NCBI GenBank assembly: GCA_023443865.1
Contig: JAEZST010000015.1
Coordinates: forward strand, 124,001 to 188,000
Direction of reading: 5' to 3'
Length of the DNA: 64,000 bases
Source of the DNA: Spirochaetota bacterium
Lineage (GTDB): Bacteria > Spirochaetota > Spirochaetia > Treponematales > Treponemataceae
A program made the position numbers and the translations under genes. Under the pieces are notes generated by a model. That model was not told where the DNA came from. It made no database searches and worked only from the letters and a program-made list of their open reading frames with translations. Positions 15,527 through 24,656 of the stretch are shown here, piece by piece (positions within the stretch are counted from its first letter, which is position 1; every line of letters begins with the position of its first letter).

Positions 15527-16146
15527 GCCTTGGCGGGGTTTATCCCGAATCTGACCAGGAAATAGACCCAGGCGATCCCGAGCCCGACGAGATGGGTACT
15601 ATGGGCCACGCCCTGGTTTGAGCCCGTGATCAGGTTGAAAAATTCCAAACCGGCGTACCCCAGAACCAAAAGCGGAGCGGGAATGGGAACGATGGCCCAC
15701 AGATATATGACCGAGCGCGGGTAAAGGGTCGCGTAGGCGAGCAGAAGGGAGAATACGGCGCCGGACGCTCCCATCAGGAATACGTAGTCGATTCCCGCGA
15801 TAAGGTAGAAAACGAGCGAAACGATTCCCGAGAGGGTGGCGGAAAGGAAATAGAACAGGAGGAATTCCTTGGAGCCGATCCGCCGCTCCACGGCGACCCC
15901 GAAAAAGAGCACGCCGAGCATGTTGAATAAAATATGGGAGATATTGGCGTGCACGAACTGGTAGGTAAAGGGCTGCCACCACATGCCGCCCTTGATCACG
16001 TACAGCGGATTCATGGAAAGAACCCGGGTAAGGGTCGGGTCCAGCATTATCAGGAGGTAGACGAGCAGGTTTAATCCGATAACTATGAACGCGGCGTTCC
16101 AGAATTCGTAGCGGAAGGGCTTTCGGAGGGTGTTCTTGAGGGTCAT
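15511..16146 (-). CDS. Rhomboid-family intramembrane serine protease
   Basis: 211 aa from the ATG at 16146, which forms an ATGA overlap with the glucosidase stop codon; the longer frame from 16452 lies inside that gene and is rejected. Six hydrophobic helices are visible. The catalytic Ser is in MGASGAVFSLL and the His in AHSTHLVGLG, as in rhomboids; the conserved His-Asn region is VHANISHILFNMLGV. It should cleave membrane protein substrates in the inner membrane; substrates unknown. The downstream secreted protein overlaps its end. Confidence 0.9.
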   Translation of the reverse strand: MTLKNTLRKPFRYEFWNAAFIVIGLNLLVYLLIMLDPTLTRVLSMNPLYVIKGGMWWQPFTYQFVHANISHILFNMLGVLFFGVAVERRIGSKEFLLFYFLSATLSGIVSLVFYLIAGIDYVFLMGASGAVFSLLLAYATLYPRSVIYLWAIVPIPAPLLVLGYAGLEFFNLITGSNQGVAHSTHLVGLGIAWVYFLVRFGINPAKAWSGR

Positions 16147-17816
16147 ACCGGTAAGGTTACCAGCAAGGCCTCGTACGGCGCAAGGGGGACCCGCCCGACC
16201 GGGACGGAAGCGCCCGCGGCGCGCCGGTTGCCGAGAAGGACGGTCGCCGCCGTCCCGGTCGCCGGTACTGCGGAACCAAGGCTGACGGTCCGCTGGCGCC
16301 CCGAAAGGTTCATGAGGCAAGCGATCGTTTTTACGTCGCGGCGGAGCCAGGCGATAACGCCCCGCTCCCCTTCGGCGACGAATTCGAGGGAGCCGCGGGA
16401 AAGCGCCGGTTCCGCCTTCCTGAGCGCGATCAGTTTCCGGTACCAATGCCACAGGGAATCGCCGTCGCGCATGGCGGACTCGACGTTAACGCTCGGCCAG
16501 TCGGGGTGAAGCCTGAGCCAGGGTTTGGCGCCCTCCCCGGTAAACCCCGCATGGGGCGTGCCGTCCCACTGCATCGGCGTGCGCTCCCCGTCCCTTCCGA
16601 GCGGGAGGGGCCAAAAGGTGATGCCCGTGGGGTCCACCAATTCCTTTCTCGGTATCGGGGCGTTTTCCATGCCGATTTCCTCGCCGTAATAGATAAACGG
16701 CGTTCCCCGGGAGGCGAGAAGCATCATCGCGGCGATCTGGAGCCGCTCCTTTTTATAGCGGTCGGGAACCGCCTTGGCGAGCAGGCCGGCGAGACCCCGG
16801 GGCGCGAACCGGGTCGCGTGCCGGGGCTGATCGTGATTGCTGAAGGCGAGATTGGGCCACCCTTCCGCGGGAACCAGGCGGTACCATTCCCGAATGGCCC
16901 GGGCGAGGCGTTTGGGCCGCCAGCCGAGATAGAGGGGCTCCATATTGAACGCCAGGTGCAGCTCATCGGAGCCGTTACCCTGATAAGAGGCGGCGATGGC
17001 CGGATCCTGCGAGAAAATCTCCCCCGTGAGGAGCCGGTCTCCGGGATAGGATTCGGCCAAACGGCGCATTTCCGAGCAAATTTCGTGGGTCTCGCGCTGG
17101 TTGCGGTCGTAAATATGCCGTTGGAAGATGTCGGGATTCGCCTTGAAGGAGAACGGGTTCGAACGGAATTGCGCGTCCTTGACGTACCAGTTCACCACGT
17201 CGAGCCGGAAGCCGTCTACGCCCTCGTCGAGCCAAAACCGCATGACGTCGTACATCGCTTGCCGCAGCCCCGGATTGCGCCAGTTCACCTCGGGCTGATG
17301 CCTCGTGAACGTGCCCAGGTACCATTCGTCCGTCGCCTCGTTGGGCCACCAGGCGCTCTTGAATTCGAACTGGCATACCCAGTTGTTCGGCTTCGGTAAA
17401 CGTTTGCCCGTGACCGGATCGGTCCGGGGCTTCCAGATAAACCAGTCATGCTTCGGGTTGTCCCGGGAAGAGCGCGCCTCGACGAACCAGGGATGCTCGT
17501 CGGAGGTATGGTTGAGCACCAGGTCGAAGATGATTTTCATATGCCGTTTATGCGCCTCGGCGATTAGGCGACGCGCGTCTTCCATGGTGCCGAAGATAGG
17601 GTCTACGCCGCGGTAATCGCTGATATCGTAGCCGAAATCGGCCATGGGAGACGTGAAAAAGGGGGAAACCCAGAGGGCGTTTACGCCCAATTCGGCTAGA
17701 TAGTCGAGTTTCGACACGATCCCGGGAAGATCGCCGATTCCGTCCCCGTTGGTGTCGAGAAAGCTGCGGGGGTAAATTTGATAAAATACGGAGGAACGCC
17801 ACCAGGGCCCTGTCAT
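16143..17816 (-). CDS. GH13 alpha-glucosidase / oligo-1,6-glucosidase
   Basis: 557 aa, the usual length of the oligo-1,6-glucosidase and trehalose-6-phosphate hydrolase group. Conserved regions: LVLNHTSDEHPWF (I), GFRLDVVNW with the nucleophile Asp (II), LLTGEIF with the acid/base Glu (III) and FSNHDQPR (IV). The opening WWRSSVFYQIYPRSFLDTNGDGIGDL is typical. It is cytoplasmic and releases glucose from short alpha-glucosides. Its start overlaps the stop of the GGDEF gene by 4 bp and its stop overlaps rhomboid, an unusual company for a sugar hydrolase. Confidence 0.92.
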   Translation of the reverse strand: MTGPWWRSSVFYQIYPRSFLDTNGDGIGDLPGIVSKLDYLAELGVNALWVSPFFTSPMADFGYDISDYRGVDPIFGTMEDARRLIAEAHKRHMKIIFDLVLNHTSDEHPWFVEARSSRDNPKHDWFIWKPRTDPVTGKRLPKPNNWVCQFEFKSAWWPNEATDEWYLGTFTRHQPEVNWRNPGLRQAMYDVMRFWLDEGVDGFRLDVVNWYVKDAQFRSNPFSFKANPDIFQRHIYDRNQRETHEICSEMRRLAESYPGDRLLTGEIFSQDPAIAASYQGNGSDELHLAFNMEPLYLGWRPKRLARAIREWYRLVPAEGWPNLAFSNHDQPRHATRFAPRGLAGLLAKAVPDRYKKERLQIAAMMLLASRGTPFIYYGEEIGMENAPIPRKELVDPTGITFWPLPLGRDGERTPMQWDGTPHAGFTGEGAKPWLRLHPDWPSVNVESAMRDGDSLWHWYRKLIALRKAEPALSRGSLEFVAEGERGVIAWLRRDVKTIACLMNLSGRQRTVSLGSAVPATGTAATVLLGNRRAAGASVPVGRVPLAPYEALLVTLPV

Positions 17817-18856
17817 TTCGACTGCCTAACCGCGTTTCGTCCCGATTCCTTGGCTTCGTAGAGGGCCTTGTCCGCCCGGTCCACCAGCGCCTTTGCCGTT
17901 TTATCCCGCAGGGGGTCGTACTCCGCGACGCCGGCCGAAACGGTCAGGCTCAGGTGCTGACCGTCGTAGAGGATGTCCAGGTTTTCGATGGATGACCTGA
18001 TGCGGTCGGCGATCTTCATCGCGGCGCTGGCTTGGGTCTCGCAGAGCATCACCACGAATTCTTCGCCTCCGTACCGGGCGGCCATATCCTGGCTCCGGGT
18101 ATTCTGCTGAATCACGCTGGCTACCATTTGAAGCACGGTATCGCCGCAGGAATGGCCGTATGTATCGTTAAACCTTTTGAAAAAATCGATATCGATCATG
18201 ACCACGGAAAGGTGCAGGCTTTGTTCTACGCTGAATTCCATACGTTCGATCAGCACGGTGTAAAAATAGTGCTTGAGCTTCAGGTGGGTCATCATGTCCG
18301 TCGTGCTCATCTCGAGGAGGGCGGCGTTGCTGATGGCGATGGACGCCAGCGACGCTATGTTCAGAATGTGCTCTTTCTCGTAGTTCGAGTACGGCTCGGA
18401 CGATATTTGCTCGCCCAGAACCAATAAGCCATTGATGTGGTTCTTCGTTTTAAGGGGGACGATGAGGGACGGTTCCAGCGCGAAGAGCGCTTTCAGGGGC
18501 GCGTCCGCGGGGATAAGGGCGCCGATGTCCTCGACCGTGTAACAGGCGCTGGGCCGGGAAAGGAGCGCTATAAGCGGATGCTCCTCGGGGAAGGAATAGT
18601 CGCAGTTTTCCTCGAGCTCGAAGCCGCAGTAGTTACGGTTAAGCTGGAAATAGGTAGCGTCGAAATTCTTTTTGGTGAAAATGGCCACGCCCAGGGTTTT
18701 CATTTGCCCCATGCAGGTATACAGGATCGCTTCTATAAGCGTGGAGAAATCGATAACCGAGGTAAGGCTCTTGGAAATTTCCAGAAGCTGTTTAAGATCA
18801 TAGATTTGCTTTTCTTTTGAGGCTTCGTTTGGAATGGCTCTTTTTGTTCTGGTCAT
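17813..18856 (-). CDS. GAF-GGDEF diguanylate cyclase
   Basis: 347 aa, soluble. Residues about 20-175 form a GAF-like sensor domain (LLEISKSLTSVIDFSTLIEAILYTCMG), followed by a GGDEF domain with the intact site GGEEF in AARYGGEEFVVML. It should make c-di-GMP in the cytoplasm in response to a small ligand (inference). The start codon shares one base with the stop of the upstream 547-aa gene (TAATG) and its own stop overlaps the GH13 gene, so it is the second gene of a tightly coupled operon. Confidence 0.9.
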   Translation of the reverse strand: MTRTKRAIPNEASKEKQIYDLKQLLEISKSLTSVIDFSTLIEAILYTCMGQMKTLGVAIFTKKNFDATYFQLNRNYCGFELEENCDYSFPEEHPLIALLSRPSACYTVEDIGALIPADAPLKALFALEPSLIVPLKTKNHINGLLVLGEQISSEPYSNYEKEHILNIASLASIAISNAALLEMSTTDMMTHLKLKHYFYTVLIERMEFSVEQSLHLSVVMIDIDFFKRFNDTYGHSCGDTVLQMVASVIQQNTRSQDMAARYGGEEFVVMLCETQASAAMKIADRIRSSIENLDILYDGQHLSLTVSAGVAEYDPLRDKTAKALVDRADKALYEAKESGRNAVRQSK

Positions 18857-20499
18857 TATTTAGAATTCTCCGCTTGCTCGCCGGCGCGCATGGAAACAGT
18901 TAACGAACCCACTATAGCATATTTCTTCATTATTTCAAGAAAATTGCGAAAAACTCCAATTTCTTGCTCAAGCGCCCGAAACGAATCGTGGTTTTTCGCC
19001 GACGTAACCAGGGTACGGATATTGGTTATGACCTCCGGAAGCGATTTTTTGCTGTCCTCCACGATCATTAGGCAGAACTTGTACAATTCGAGGTATTCCA
19101 TGACCGTTTGCTGTAGAAGTCCTTTGGCGAAGCCGTTCATGTTCTCGATCATTTTTCTGAGGGGCGTCTCGAAATCCATGCCCTTTTCCAGTTCGGTGAT
19201 ATAGCCGGTAAGAATCTTTAGGCTGCAGGGCTCCCCCTCGGCGAACAGCCGCTCGAATTCGGAAAATTTTGAGGGGAGGAGCTCGCAATAATAATAAGTG
19301 GCGCTCATGGTGCTTTGAAGGGTCCGGTTCTGGAAATAACCCTCGATCACCACGCTTCTGACGATTGTGGCGAAATGGGGAATGAAAAAGCGGTCCGTGA
19401 AGGTACGCAGTATCCTCAGCGGTTCGATCCACTCCAGGGAAAGGCTCGTGAATTCCTGAATGAGGGCGTTGGTGCCGTCGTTGTACCCCTCGATCTCCGA
19501 GAGTTCCGCCTCGCCGAACACCTCGCGAAGGCGTTGCCTCGTCTCGTTGTTTTGCCGCTCCTTGAGCAGTTTTCGGGAATCCCCGTCAAAGCTTTCGGTG
19601 AGCCGCGCGCGGTAGTGCTCGAGGAAATCCGCCTTTTCCTGGGGATGGTCGGGAACGTAGGCCGGATCTTCCTTCGCCACGCGTATTATCGAAAGAAGGG
19701 TCGCGGCGGGGATTCGCTTATCGAGAAGGTAGCCGATCGCCTGGAAGAGCCGGGAGGATTTCGCGCGAAGCTCCTCGCTGAGGCCCGTTTTTTTGCGCAA
19801 GGCGTCAAGGGAGGCGACGGAGAGGGCCAGCGATTCCCCGATTCGCAGGTCGGTCATGAGGTAATAGAGGTCCAGGAGCGAGGGAATGATCTCGGCCACT
19901 TCCACCGCCTTGAAGCTCGGGTTTTCCACGGTGGTCCCCTGGCCTATATGCGAGGAAAAGGCGGGGTCAAAATAGCTGAAGAATTCATTGAAGTTGAAAT
20001 GGCTGAAATCGGCCAGCGCCAGGACCGCGAGGACCTTACTCTCCGCCTGCTTTCCTTGCGGGCCTTCGAGCTGTTTAAGGTATTGCGTAAGCCGCTTTCC
20101 CTGGTCTTCCACCACCCGCTCGGGAACTTCCTTGGATTCGGCAAGTTCCTGGGCCCGAAAGGCCAGGGTGAGGTGATCCCGCGCCACGGCCTGTTCCGGG
20201 GGGAGTTCCGCCTCGAAAAGAAGCTCCCGAAACCGATCTGCCGCCCTCTTGTCCTGGGCGGTTACGGTGGCGTCCAGAATTTCCCTAACGTAGGCGAGAA
20301 AGGCGTTCACTTGCTGAATCGCGGTGGGGAAAGCGGGAAGGAGCGCGCCGTCCGCCCTCCAAATCGGCGGGGAGATGGCGCGCAAATCGGCTTGGATATG
20401 CCTGAGTTCCGTTTTTTTTCTGTACTCCGGCGATGAGGACGAAAAAAGAGATTCGAGAAAATCCTGAAGGATTCGGATCAGGTCTCCCAGGAAGGTCAT
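18856..20499 (-). CDS. Conserved spirochaete-type protein of unknown function
   Basis: 547 aa, largely helical, no signal peptide; the N-terminus has an amphipathic stretch MTFLGDLIRILQDFLESLF. It recalls a Treponema-restricted family annotated as DUF5312, but I cannot verify this. No catalytic motif is visible. It heads a five-gene operon (GAF-GGDEF, GH13, rhomboid, secreted protein). Its promoter TTGTAT, 17 bp, TAGAAT ends 6 nt before the ATG, so translation of the whole operon would begin on a leaderless end. Confidence 0.7.
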   Translation of the reverse strand: MTFLGDLIRILQDFLESLFSSSSPEYRKKTELRHIQADLRAISPPIWRADGALLPAFPTAIQQVNAFLAYVREILDATVTAQDKRAADRFRELLFEAELPPEQAVARDHLTLAFRAQELAESKEVPERVVEDQGKRLTQYLKQLEGPQGKQAESKVLAVLALADFSHFNFNEFFSYFDPAFSSHIGQGTTVENPSFKAVEVAEIIPSLLDLYYLMTDLRIGESLALSVASLDALRKKTGLSEELRAKSSRLFQAIGYLLDKRIPAATLLSIIRVAKEDPAYVPDHPQEKADFLEHYRARLTESFDGDSRKLLKERQNNETRQRLREVFGEAELSEIEGYNDGTNALIQEFTSLSLEWIEPLRILRTFTDRFFIPHFATIVRSVVIEGYFQNRTLQSTMSATYYYCELLPSKFSEFERLFAEGEPCSLKILTGYITELEKGMDFETPLRKMIENMNGFAKGLLQQTVMEYLELYKFCLMIVEDSKKSLPEVITNIRTLVTSAKNHDSFRALEQEIGVFRNFLEIMKKYAIVGSLTVSMRAGEQAENSK

Positions 20500-20505
20500 G
20501 GGGCC

Positions 20506-20534
20506 ATTCTACCGGCTGTCGAAGGGTAATACAA
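20506..20534 (-). promoter_or_regulatory. Promoter of the five-gene operon, leaderless
   Basis: On the minus strand, TTGTAT (20529-20534), a 17-bp spacer and TAGAAT (20506-20511), then GGCCCC and the ATG at 20499. No Shine-Dalgarno sequence. Confidence 0.6.
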
Positions 20535-20549
20535 GCATAAGGCGGTCCA

Positions 20550-21671
20550 TTACCGGTCGAATAACGAAAAACCGCGGGTTTCAATGATTTTCCGATAGTC
20601 TTCCGCCGTTTCCGCAAGGACGATTTCGGCCCTCAGGGCGGCTCCGCCTTCTATTCCCTTCGTATAGGCGCAAAACCGCTTTCGCATTTCCCTGCAGGCC
20701 GCCTCTTCGCCCGAATCGGAAACCAGGTCAAGCAGTTCCTTCCATCCGGCCCTTACCCGCGTTTCGGCGGGAATATCGGCATACGAGCCCGAAGTAAGGA
20801 GTTCCCTCGTTTGCGTGAAGATGAACGGGTTTCCCATGGCGCCCCGGGCGAACATTACCCCGTCGCAACCGGTTTCGGAGAGCATGCGCTCCGCGTCTTC
20901 TGGGGCAAAGAGGTCTCCGGAGCCGAAAACCGGTATGCCGGGATAGTCGCGGCGCGCCAGGGCCGAAAGGGCGGCGAGAACGGACCAGTCGGATTTTCCC
21001 TCATAGCCCTGGGCGCGTGTTCGGGGGTGCAGGGTGATTGCCTGCGCTCCCTCGTCCAGGGCCGCCCTGGCCGCCCGTTCCCAACTGAGGTCGGACGCGT
21101 CCCAGCCGGAACGGATCTTCACGGTCACGGCCGCGGGAACCGAGCCCGTTTCTTCCGAAAAGCGCCTCGCGCCGCGGATTACCGCGCGGGTGACGAGCGC
21201 GAGCCTGTCCGGGTCGCGGGTAAGGGCGGAACCGGCCCCGGTTTTCACAATTTTGGGTACGGGACAGCCCGCGTTAATGTCGAGGCATTCGGCGCCCGTC
21301 TGCGAGAGGGCGATAAACGCCGCTTCGCCCATCCGTTCCGGGTCGCCGCCGAAAATTTGGACGGCGTAGCGTTCCTCGTTGGGGGCGCGGAGCATGAGGC
21401 TTTCGGTTTTGCCGGAATTGCGGGTCAGCGCCTCGGAGGACACCATTTCCGTGTAGGTGAAATCGGCTCCGCAGTCTATGCAGAGCGAACGAAACGCCCG
21501 GTCGGAATAGCCGGCCACCGGCGCGAGAAAAACGTTTCCCGCCAGGTGGAGGTTCCCGATGGAGACGGGACGGTATAGGCTCCGTCCCGCGGGGTCGGTT
21601 TCGCGATTCAGGGTATCGGCAGGACTGTCCGTTCCCGGCCGAACCCTTTCGGGTCGGGCCCTTTCGCTCAT
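20550..21671 (-). CDS. tRNA-dihydrouridine synthase, DusB-like
   Basis: 373 aa from the ATG at 21671, which makes an ATGA overlap with the tatD stop. It is an FMN-dependent TIM barrel: FLAPVAGYSDRAFR, VQIFGGDPERM and the catalytic Cys in DINAGCPVPKIVKTGAGSAL, plus ITLHPRTRAQGY. It reduces specific uridines in tRNA D-loops with NADPH. The N-terminal about 40 residues before YRPVSIGN are extra and poorly conserved. Coupling to TatD is seen in several bacterial phyla but has no clear functional meaning. Confidence 0.9.
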   Translation of the reverse strand: MSERARPERVRPGTDSPADTLNRETDPAGRSLYRPVSIGNLHLAGNVFLAPVAGYSDRAFRSLCIDCGADFTYTEMVSSEALTRNSGKTESLMLRAPNEERYAVQIFGGDPERMGEAAFIALSQTGAECLDINAGCPVPKIVKTGAGSALTRDPDRLALVTRAVIRGARRFSEETGSVPAAVTVKIRSGWDASDLSWERAARAALDEGAQAITLHPRTRAQGYEGKSDWSVLAALSALARRDYPGIPVFGSGDLFAPEDAERMLSETGCDGVMFARGAMGNPFIFTQTRELLTSGSYADIPAETRVRAGWKELLDLVSDSGEEAACREMRKRFCAYTKGIEGGAALRAEIVLAETAEDYRKIIETRGFSLFDR

Positions 21672-22450
21672 TCCGGGAGTTTGAAGAAGGTACAGCTGTT
21701 GGTCCACAGCCGTGCCGCGAGCTCCTCGATTTCCATTTCCAGCATTTCGGCCATGAAACGGACGGTGGAGGGCGTGTAGGACGGCATATTCCGCTTGCCG
21801 CGGAATTCCGCCGGGACCATGAACGGGCTTTCCGACTCGACCAGAATGCGGTCAAGGGGAAGGCTCAGCACGGTCTCGTGGAGGTTTCGGGCGTTTCGGT
21901 AGGTCAGGTTGCCCGCGAAGGAGAAATAGAGGTTCAGGTCGAGCGCGATCCGGGCGTATTCGGCGTCTTCCGAGTAGCAATGGAGCACGCCCCCCGCCTC
22001 GGGAAGCCGTTCGCCAAGAATGTCTAATATATCCTTGCCCGCGTCCCGATTATGTATAATGACGGGAACGTCCGCCTTGTTCGCGAGTTCAAGCTGGGTA
22101 ATGAAAAGCTCTATCTGCGATCGCTTATCGCCGAATTTTCGGTAATAATCGAGCCCGATTTCGCCCAACGCGACCACGTTCGGGAGCTTGAGGCCCTCCT
22201 CGATCGTGTGAATCCAGTCCTTTCCCGGGTTTGTCACCTCGGACGGGGAAACGCCAATGGCATGATATACCGACGAAGCGGATTTTAGGGTGGGATAAAC
22301 GACGCTGAAGTCATGCAGACTGTTGCAAATGCTGACGATGCGGGTAACGTGGGACTGTTTGGCTTCCTGTATTACACGAAGCTGCTCAATGGGATCATCA
22401 TAGATAAGCCCGATGTGAGCGTGAGTATCAAAAAATTGCATGGCTTTCAT
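21668..22450 (-). CDS. tatD: TatD-family metal-dependent hydrolase (DNase)
   Basis: 260 aa. Metal ligands are visible in FDTHAHIG, ALGEIGLDYYRKFG, PVIIHNRDAG, GVLHCYSEDA and VESESPFM. The C-terminus is the usual helical end. TatD-like proteins are 3'-5' exonucleases or phosphoesterases acting in DNA repair and D-aminoacyl-tRNA or related clean-up (family knowledge). The start could be at 22450 or 22441; neither has a good Shine-Dalgarno sequence. A promoter lies about 50 bp upstream, and the dus gene follows in the same message. Confidence 0.9.
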   Translation of the reverse strand: MKAMQFFDTHAHIGLIYDDPIEQLRVIQEAKQSHVTRIVSICNSLHDFSVVYPTLKSASSVYHAIGVSPSEVTNPGKDWIHTIEEGLKLPNVVALGEIGLDYYRKFGDKRSQIELFITQLELANKADVPVIIHNRDAGKDILDILGERLPEAGGVLHCYSEDAEYARIALDLNLYFSFAGNLTYRNARNLHETVLSLPLDRILVESESPFMVPAEFRGKRNMPSYTPSTVRFMAEMLEMEIEELAARLWTNSCTFFKLPE

Positions 22451-22497
22451 CCGGTTGGTGAGTAGTTAAACCGCCTTGCGGCAGGTTTATATGCCTT

Positions 22498-22526
22498 AGG
22501 ATACCACACCGCCGGGGTGCCGTCAA
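22498..22526 (-). promoter_or_regulatory. Promoter of tatD-dus
   Basis: On the minus strand, TTGACG (22521-22526), a 17-bp spacer and TATCCT (22498-22503). The implied leader of about 40 nt carries the small hairpin CCGC-AAG-GCGG. Confidence 0.45.
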
Positions 22527-22555
22527 CCAAAAAGCCGGGAGGGGCCTTTAACGGT

Positions 22556-22585
22556 TTGACACATTTTTTTGATCCATGCTATGAT
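22556..22585 (+). promoter_or_regulatory. Strong promoter of the M23-bactofilin operon
   Basis: TTGACA (22556-22561), an 18-bp spacer and TATGAT (22580-22585) with an extended -10 TGC just before it. The TGGAG ribosome site at 22601-22605 precedes the GTG start at 22613. Confidence 0.7.
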
Positions 22586-22612
22586 ACAATATAGTAGTTA
22601 TGGAGTTGCATA

Positions 22613-23641
22613 GTGGCCAAGACACGGGGCTATAAGCGCGTTGAAATTTCCTTCGTCCGAACGCTCGGGCGTTTTTTTCGGTCCTGCATTTCGGCCGTCG
22701 GCTCTTTCGTATCCGCGGTCTTTCACGGCGGACGGCGCAAGCTCACCATTATGGTCGTTCCCCACTCCCAAAAGCGCGTCGTCAATTTCCAGACGACCAT
22801 GTTTTCCCTGGTATCCTTCATCGTAATCGCCGTGGGCATTGTCGCCTCCTTCTTTTGGTTTACCCGCAATTCCATCGATTCCACCGCGACCATAACCAGA
22901 TTACAGCAGGAAAGCCGCGAGACCCGGGCGAGCCTTGACCGCCTGAAAGACGAAACCGGCAGCCTGCTCAAGGCGGCCCAGAACTTTCAAAGCGCCTTTT
23001 CGTCCACCTTGTCCATCATCGGCCTGGACTCGAGCGCGACGACCGTTAAAAGCGATATACAGAACGGGGACCTGACCTCGTTCTTCAACGTTAAGGAAAG
23101 CGCCCAGGGCTCCATGAAGGAGATCGCCGAGCTTCAGAAACTGAGGGGCTACCTCGAGAATTCTGTTCAGCCCATACAGGAAATCGGTAAGCTCCTTGAC
23201 TCCCAGAGCGCCCTCTTTTCGGACATCCCGAGCCTCTGGCCCATCAAGGGCGGGATCGGCCACATTTCCATGCAGTTCGGCCAGAACAAGCACCCCTTTA
23301 CCGGGCAGTGGTACATTCACAAGGGCGTAGACGTTTCCACCTATCGCTCGGGCGATCCGATTCTCGCCACCGCCGACGGCCAGGTCGTGACCACCGATTT
23401 TGACCCGGGCTTCGGCAACTACATCATTATCAAGCACAAGCACGGGTTCTATACCCGTTATGCCCACATGCAGTCCTACCGCGTGAAGCGCGGCGAGTAC
23501 GTGCAGCAGGGTCAGGTTATCGGCTATATCGGCAATACCGGCGTTTCCACCGGCCCGCACCTTCACTACGAGGTGCATATCGGCTCTGACGTAGTGGACC
23601 CCATGAAATACCTGAACATCAAGATAGAAAACGGTAAATAA
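22613..23641 (+). CDS. M23/LytM-family peptidoglycan endopeptidase, membrane anchored
   Basis: 342 aa, GTG start with TGGAG 7 nt upstream. There is one N-terminal membrane helix (FSLVSFIVIAVGIVASFFWF, about residues 64-83), a periplasmic coiled coil (about 90-200), and a C-terminal LytM domain. The zinc ligands are visible in IHKGVDVS, YAHMQ and GPHLHYEVH; all positions needed for activity seem present. It should cut peptide cross-links in the periplasm. The neighbour is a bactofilin, a pairing seen in cell-shape systems of helical bacteria, so a shape role is likely (inference). Confidence 0.92.
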   Translation: MAKTRGYKRVEISFVRTLGRFFRSCISAVGSFVSAVFHGGRRKLTIMVVPHSQKRVVNFQTTMFSLVSFIVIAVGIVASFFWFTRNSIDSTATITRLQQESRETRASLDRLKDETGSLLKAAQNFQSAFSSTLSIIGLDSSATTVKSDIQNGDLTSFFNVKESAQGSMKEIAELQKLRGYLENSVQPIQEIGKLLDSQSALFSDIPSLWPIKGGIGHISMQFGQNKHPFTGQWYIHKGVDVSTYRSGDPILATADGQVVTTDFDPGFGNYIIIKHKHGFYTRYAHMQSYRVKRGEYVQQGQVIGYIGNTGVSTGPHLHYEVHIGSDVVDPMKYLNIKIENGK

Positions 23642-23650
23642 GGGATCGCG

Positions 23651-24088
23651 ATGGCTTTTCAGTTTCCGGACGAAGTCGCGATCAATACGTTGATCGGTCC
23701 CGGCTCTTCCATTCACGGCAATCTCAAGGTAAACGGCTTTATCCGCATTGACGGCGACTTGGACGGCAATCTCGATACGCCGGGCAACGTGATCGTCGGC
23801 GAGGCCGCGCGCATACGCGGTACCGTGCGCGCGCGTTCGGTGTCCGTCGGCGGCGTGATCCAGGGCGACGTGGTCGCGCCCGAGGGCGTGACCATTCTTT
23901 CCTCCGGCATGGTCCTTGGCGCGGTATTGACCCGCAGGCTCCTCGTGGAGGAAGAGGTTCTCTTGAACGGTCCCTGCGTGGCGGTGAACGATCAGGCGCG
24001 CTTCGAAGAAGCGCTTTCGGAATACAATAACAGGAAGGCGTACGCCTCCGCCACCTACGCCGCCTCCCGCGCGGCCGGTTCGCTCTAA
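23651..24088 (+). CDS. Bactofilin (polymer-forming cytoskeletal protein)
   Basis: 145 aa. The central about 100 residues are a right-handed beta-helix repeat pattern (GPGSSIHGNLKVNGFIRIDG, VRARSVSVGGVIQGDV) with short flexible ends, as in BacA/CcmA. Bactofilins polymerise without nucleotide at the membrane and recruit peptidoglycan enzymes. It begins 9 bp after the M23 peptidase gene and its stop shares one base with the next gene, so all are co-transcribed. In Leptospira a bactofilin affects helical pitch, which makes a similar role reasonable here. Confidence 0.92.
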   Translation: MAFQFPDEVAINTLIGPGSSIHGNLKVNGFIRIDGDLDGNLDTPGNVIVGEAARIRGTVRARSVSVGGVIQGDVVAPEGVTILSSGMVLGAVLTRRLLVEEEVLLNGPCVAVNDQARFEEALSEYNNRKAYASATYAASRAAGSL

Positions 24089-24621
24089 TGGCCGGACCGG
24101 GCCCCATCGATTCGGGAAGCCCCTTTTTCGCCTCGGTGGCCGGTCAGGCCGCCCTTTCGGGCGGTGCGGTACGGGGCGGCGCCAGAAAAGAAAAAAGCAA
24201 GGCTGCCGAATTCGGCCGCTTGGTAAGGGAACGGGCGACCGAATCCGCGGAAGCGTCTCTCGCGGAATCCATTCCGGCACAATATCGTGGCCTCCCGCCG
24301 GAGCAAATCCTGGAGCGACTGCTGGACGACGTGCATTCCGCCGGCGACCTCCTCAAGGACAAGCCCTTGCCGGATAATATCGTCGCCTACAAGGGCGCGG
24401 TTCGGTCCTTCGTGAAATACGTGGTGGACCGCGCGTACGACGTGTCCGAGCGCACCTCGGGCGGGAATATCCTGAAGCGTAAGAAATTCACGCAGGTGCA
24501 GGTAATCGACCAGAAGCTGGAGCAGTTGGCTGCAGGGATCTTGGGCGGGCAAAAGTCGCAATTGGCGTTGCTCGAACGGATCGAGGAAATCAATGGCTTG
24601 CTCGTGGACTTACTGTCCTAA
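24088..24621 (+). CDS. YaaR family protein (DUF327)
   Basis: 177 aa, matching the Firmicute YaaR/spirochaete DUF327 family by the block LKDKPLPDNIVAYKGAVRSF followed by KYVVDRAYDV and the helical end TQVQVIDQKLEQLAAGIL. Function unknown. Start and preceding stop overlap as TAATG, so it is coupled to the bactofilin gene. The same YaaR-PSP1 neighbourhood occurs in Firmicutes (yaaR near yaaT), which supports a shared process. Confidence 0.85.
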   Translation: MAGPGPIDSGSPFFASVAGQAALSGGAVRGGARKEKSKAAEFGRLVRERATESAEASLAESIPAQYRGLPPEQILERLLDDVHSAGDLLKDKPLPDNIVAYKGAVRSFVKYVVDRAYDVSERTSGGNILKRKKFTQVQVIDQKLEQLAAGILGGQKSQLALLERIEEINGLLVDLLS

Positions 24622-24656
24622 TAAACGCGGGCGGGCACACAAAGGCGGTACCCTTA

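Noticed and set aside
18856..20499. Assigning a firm DUF number to the 547-aa protein
   Set aside because: The resemblance to DUF5312 is from memory only and no diagnostic motif can be checked by eye.
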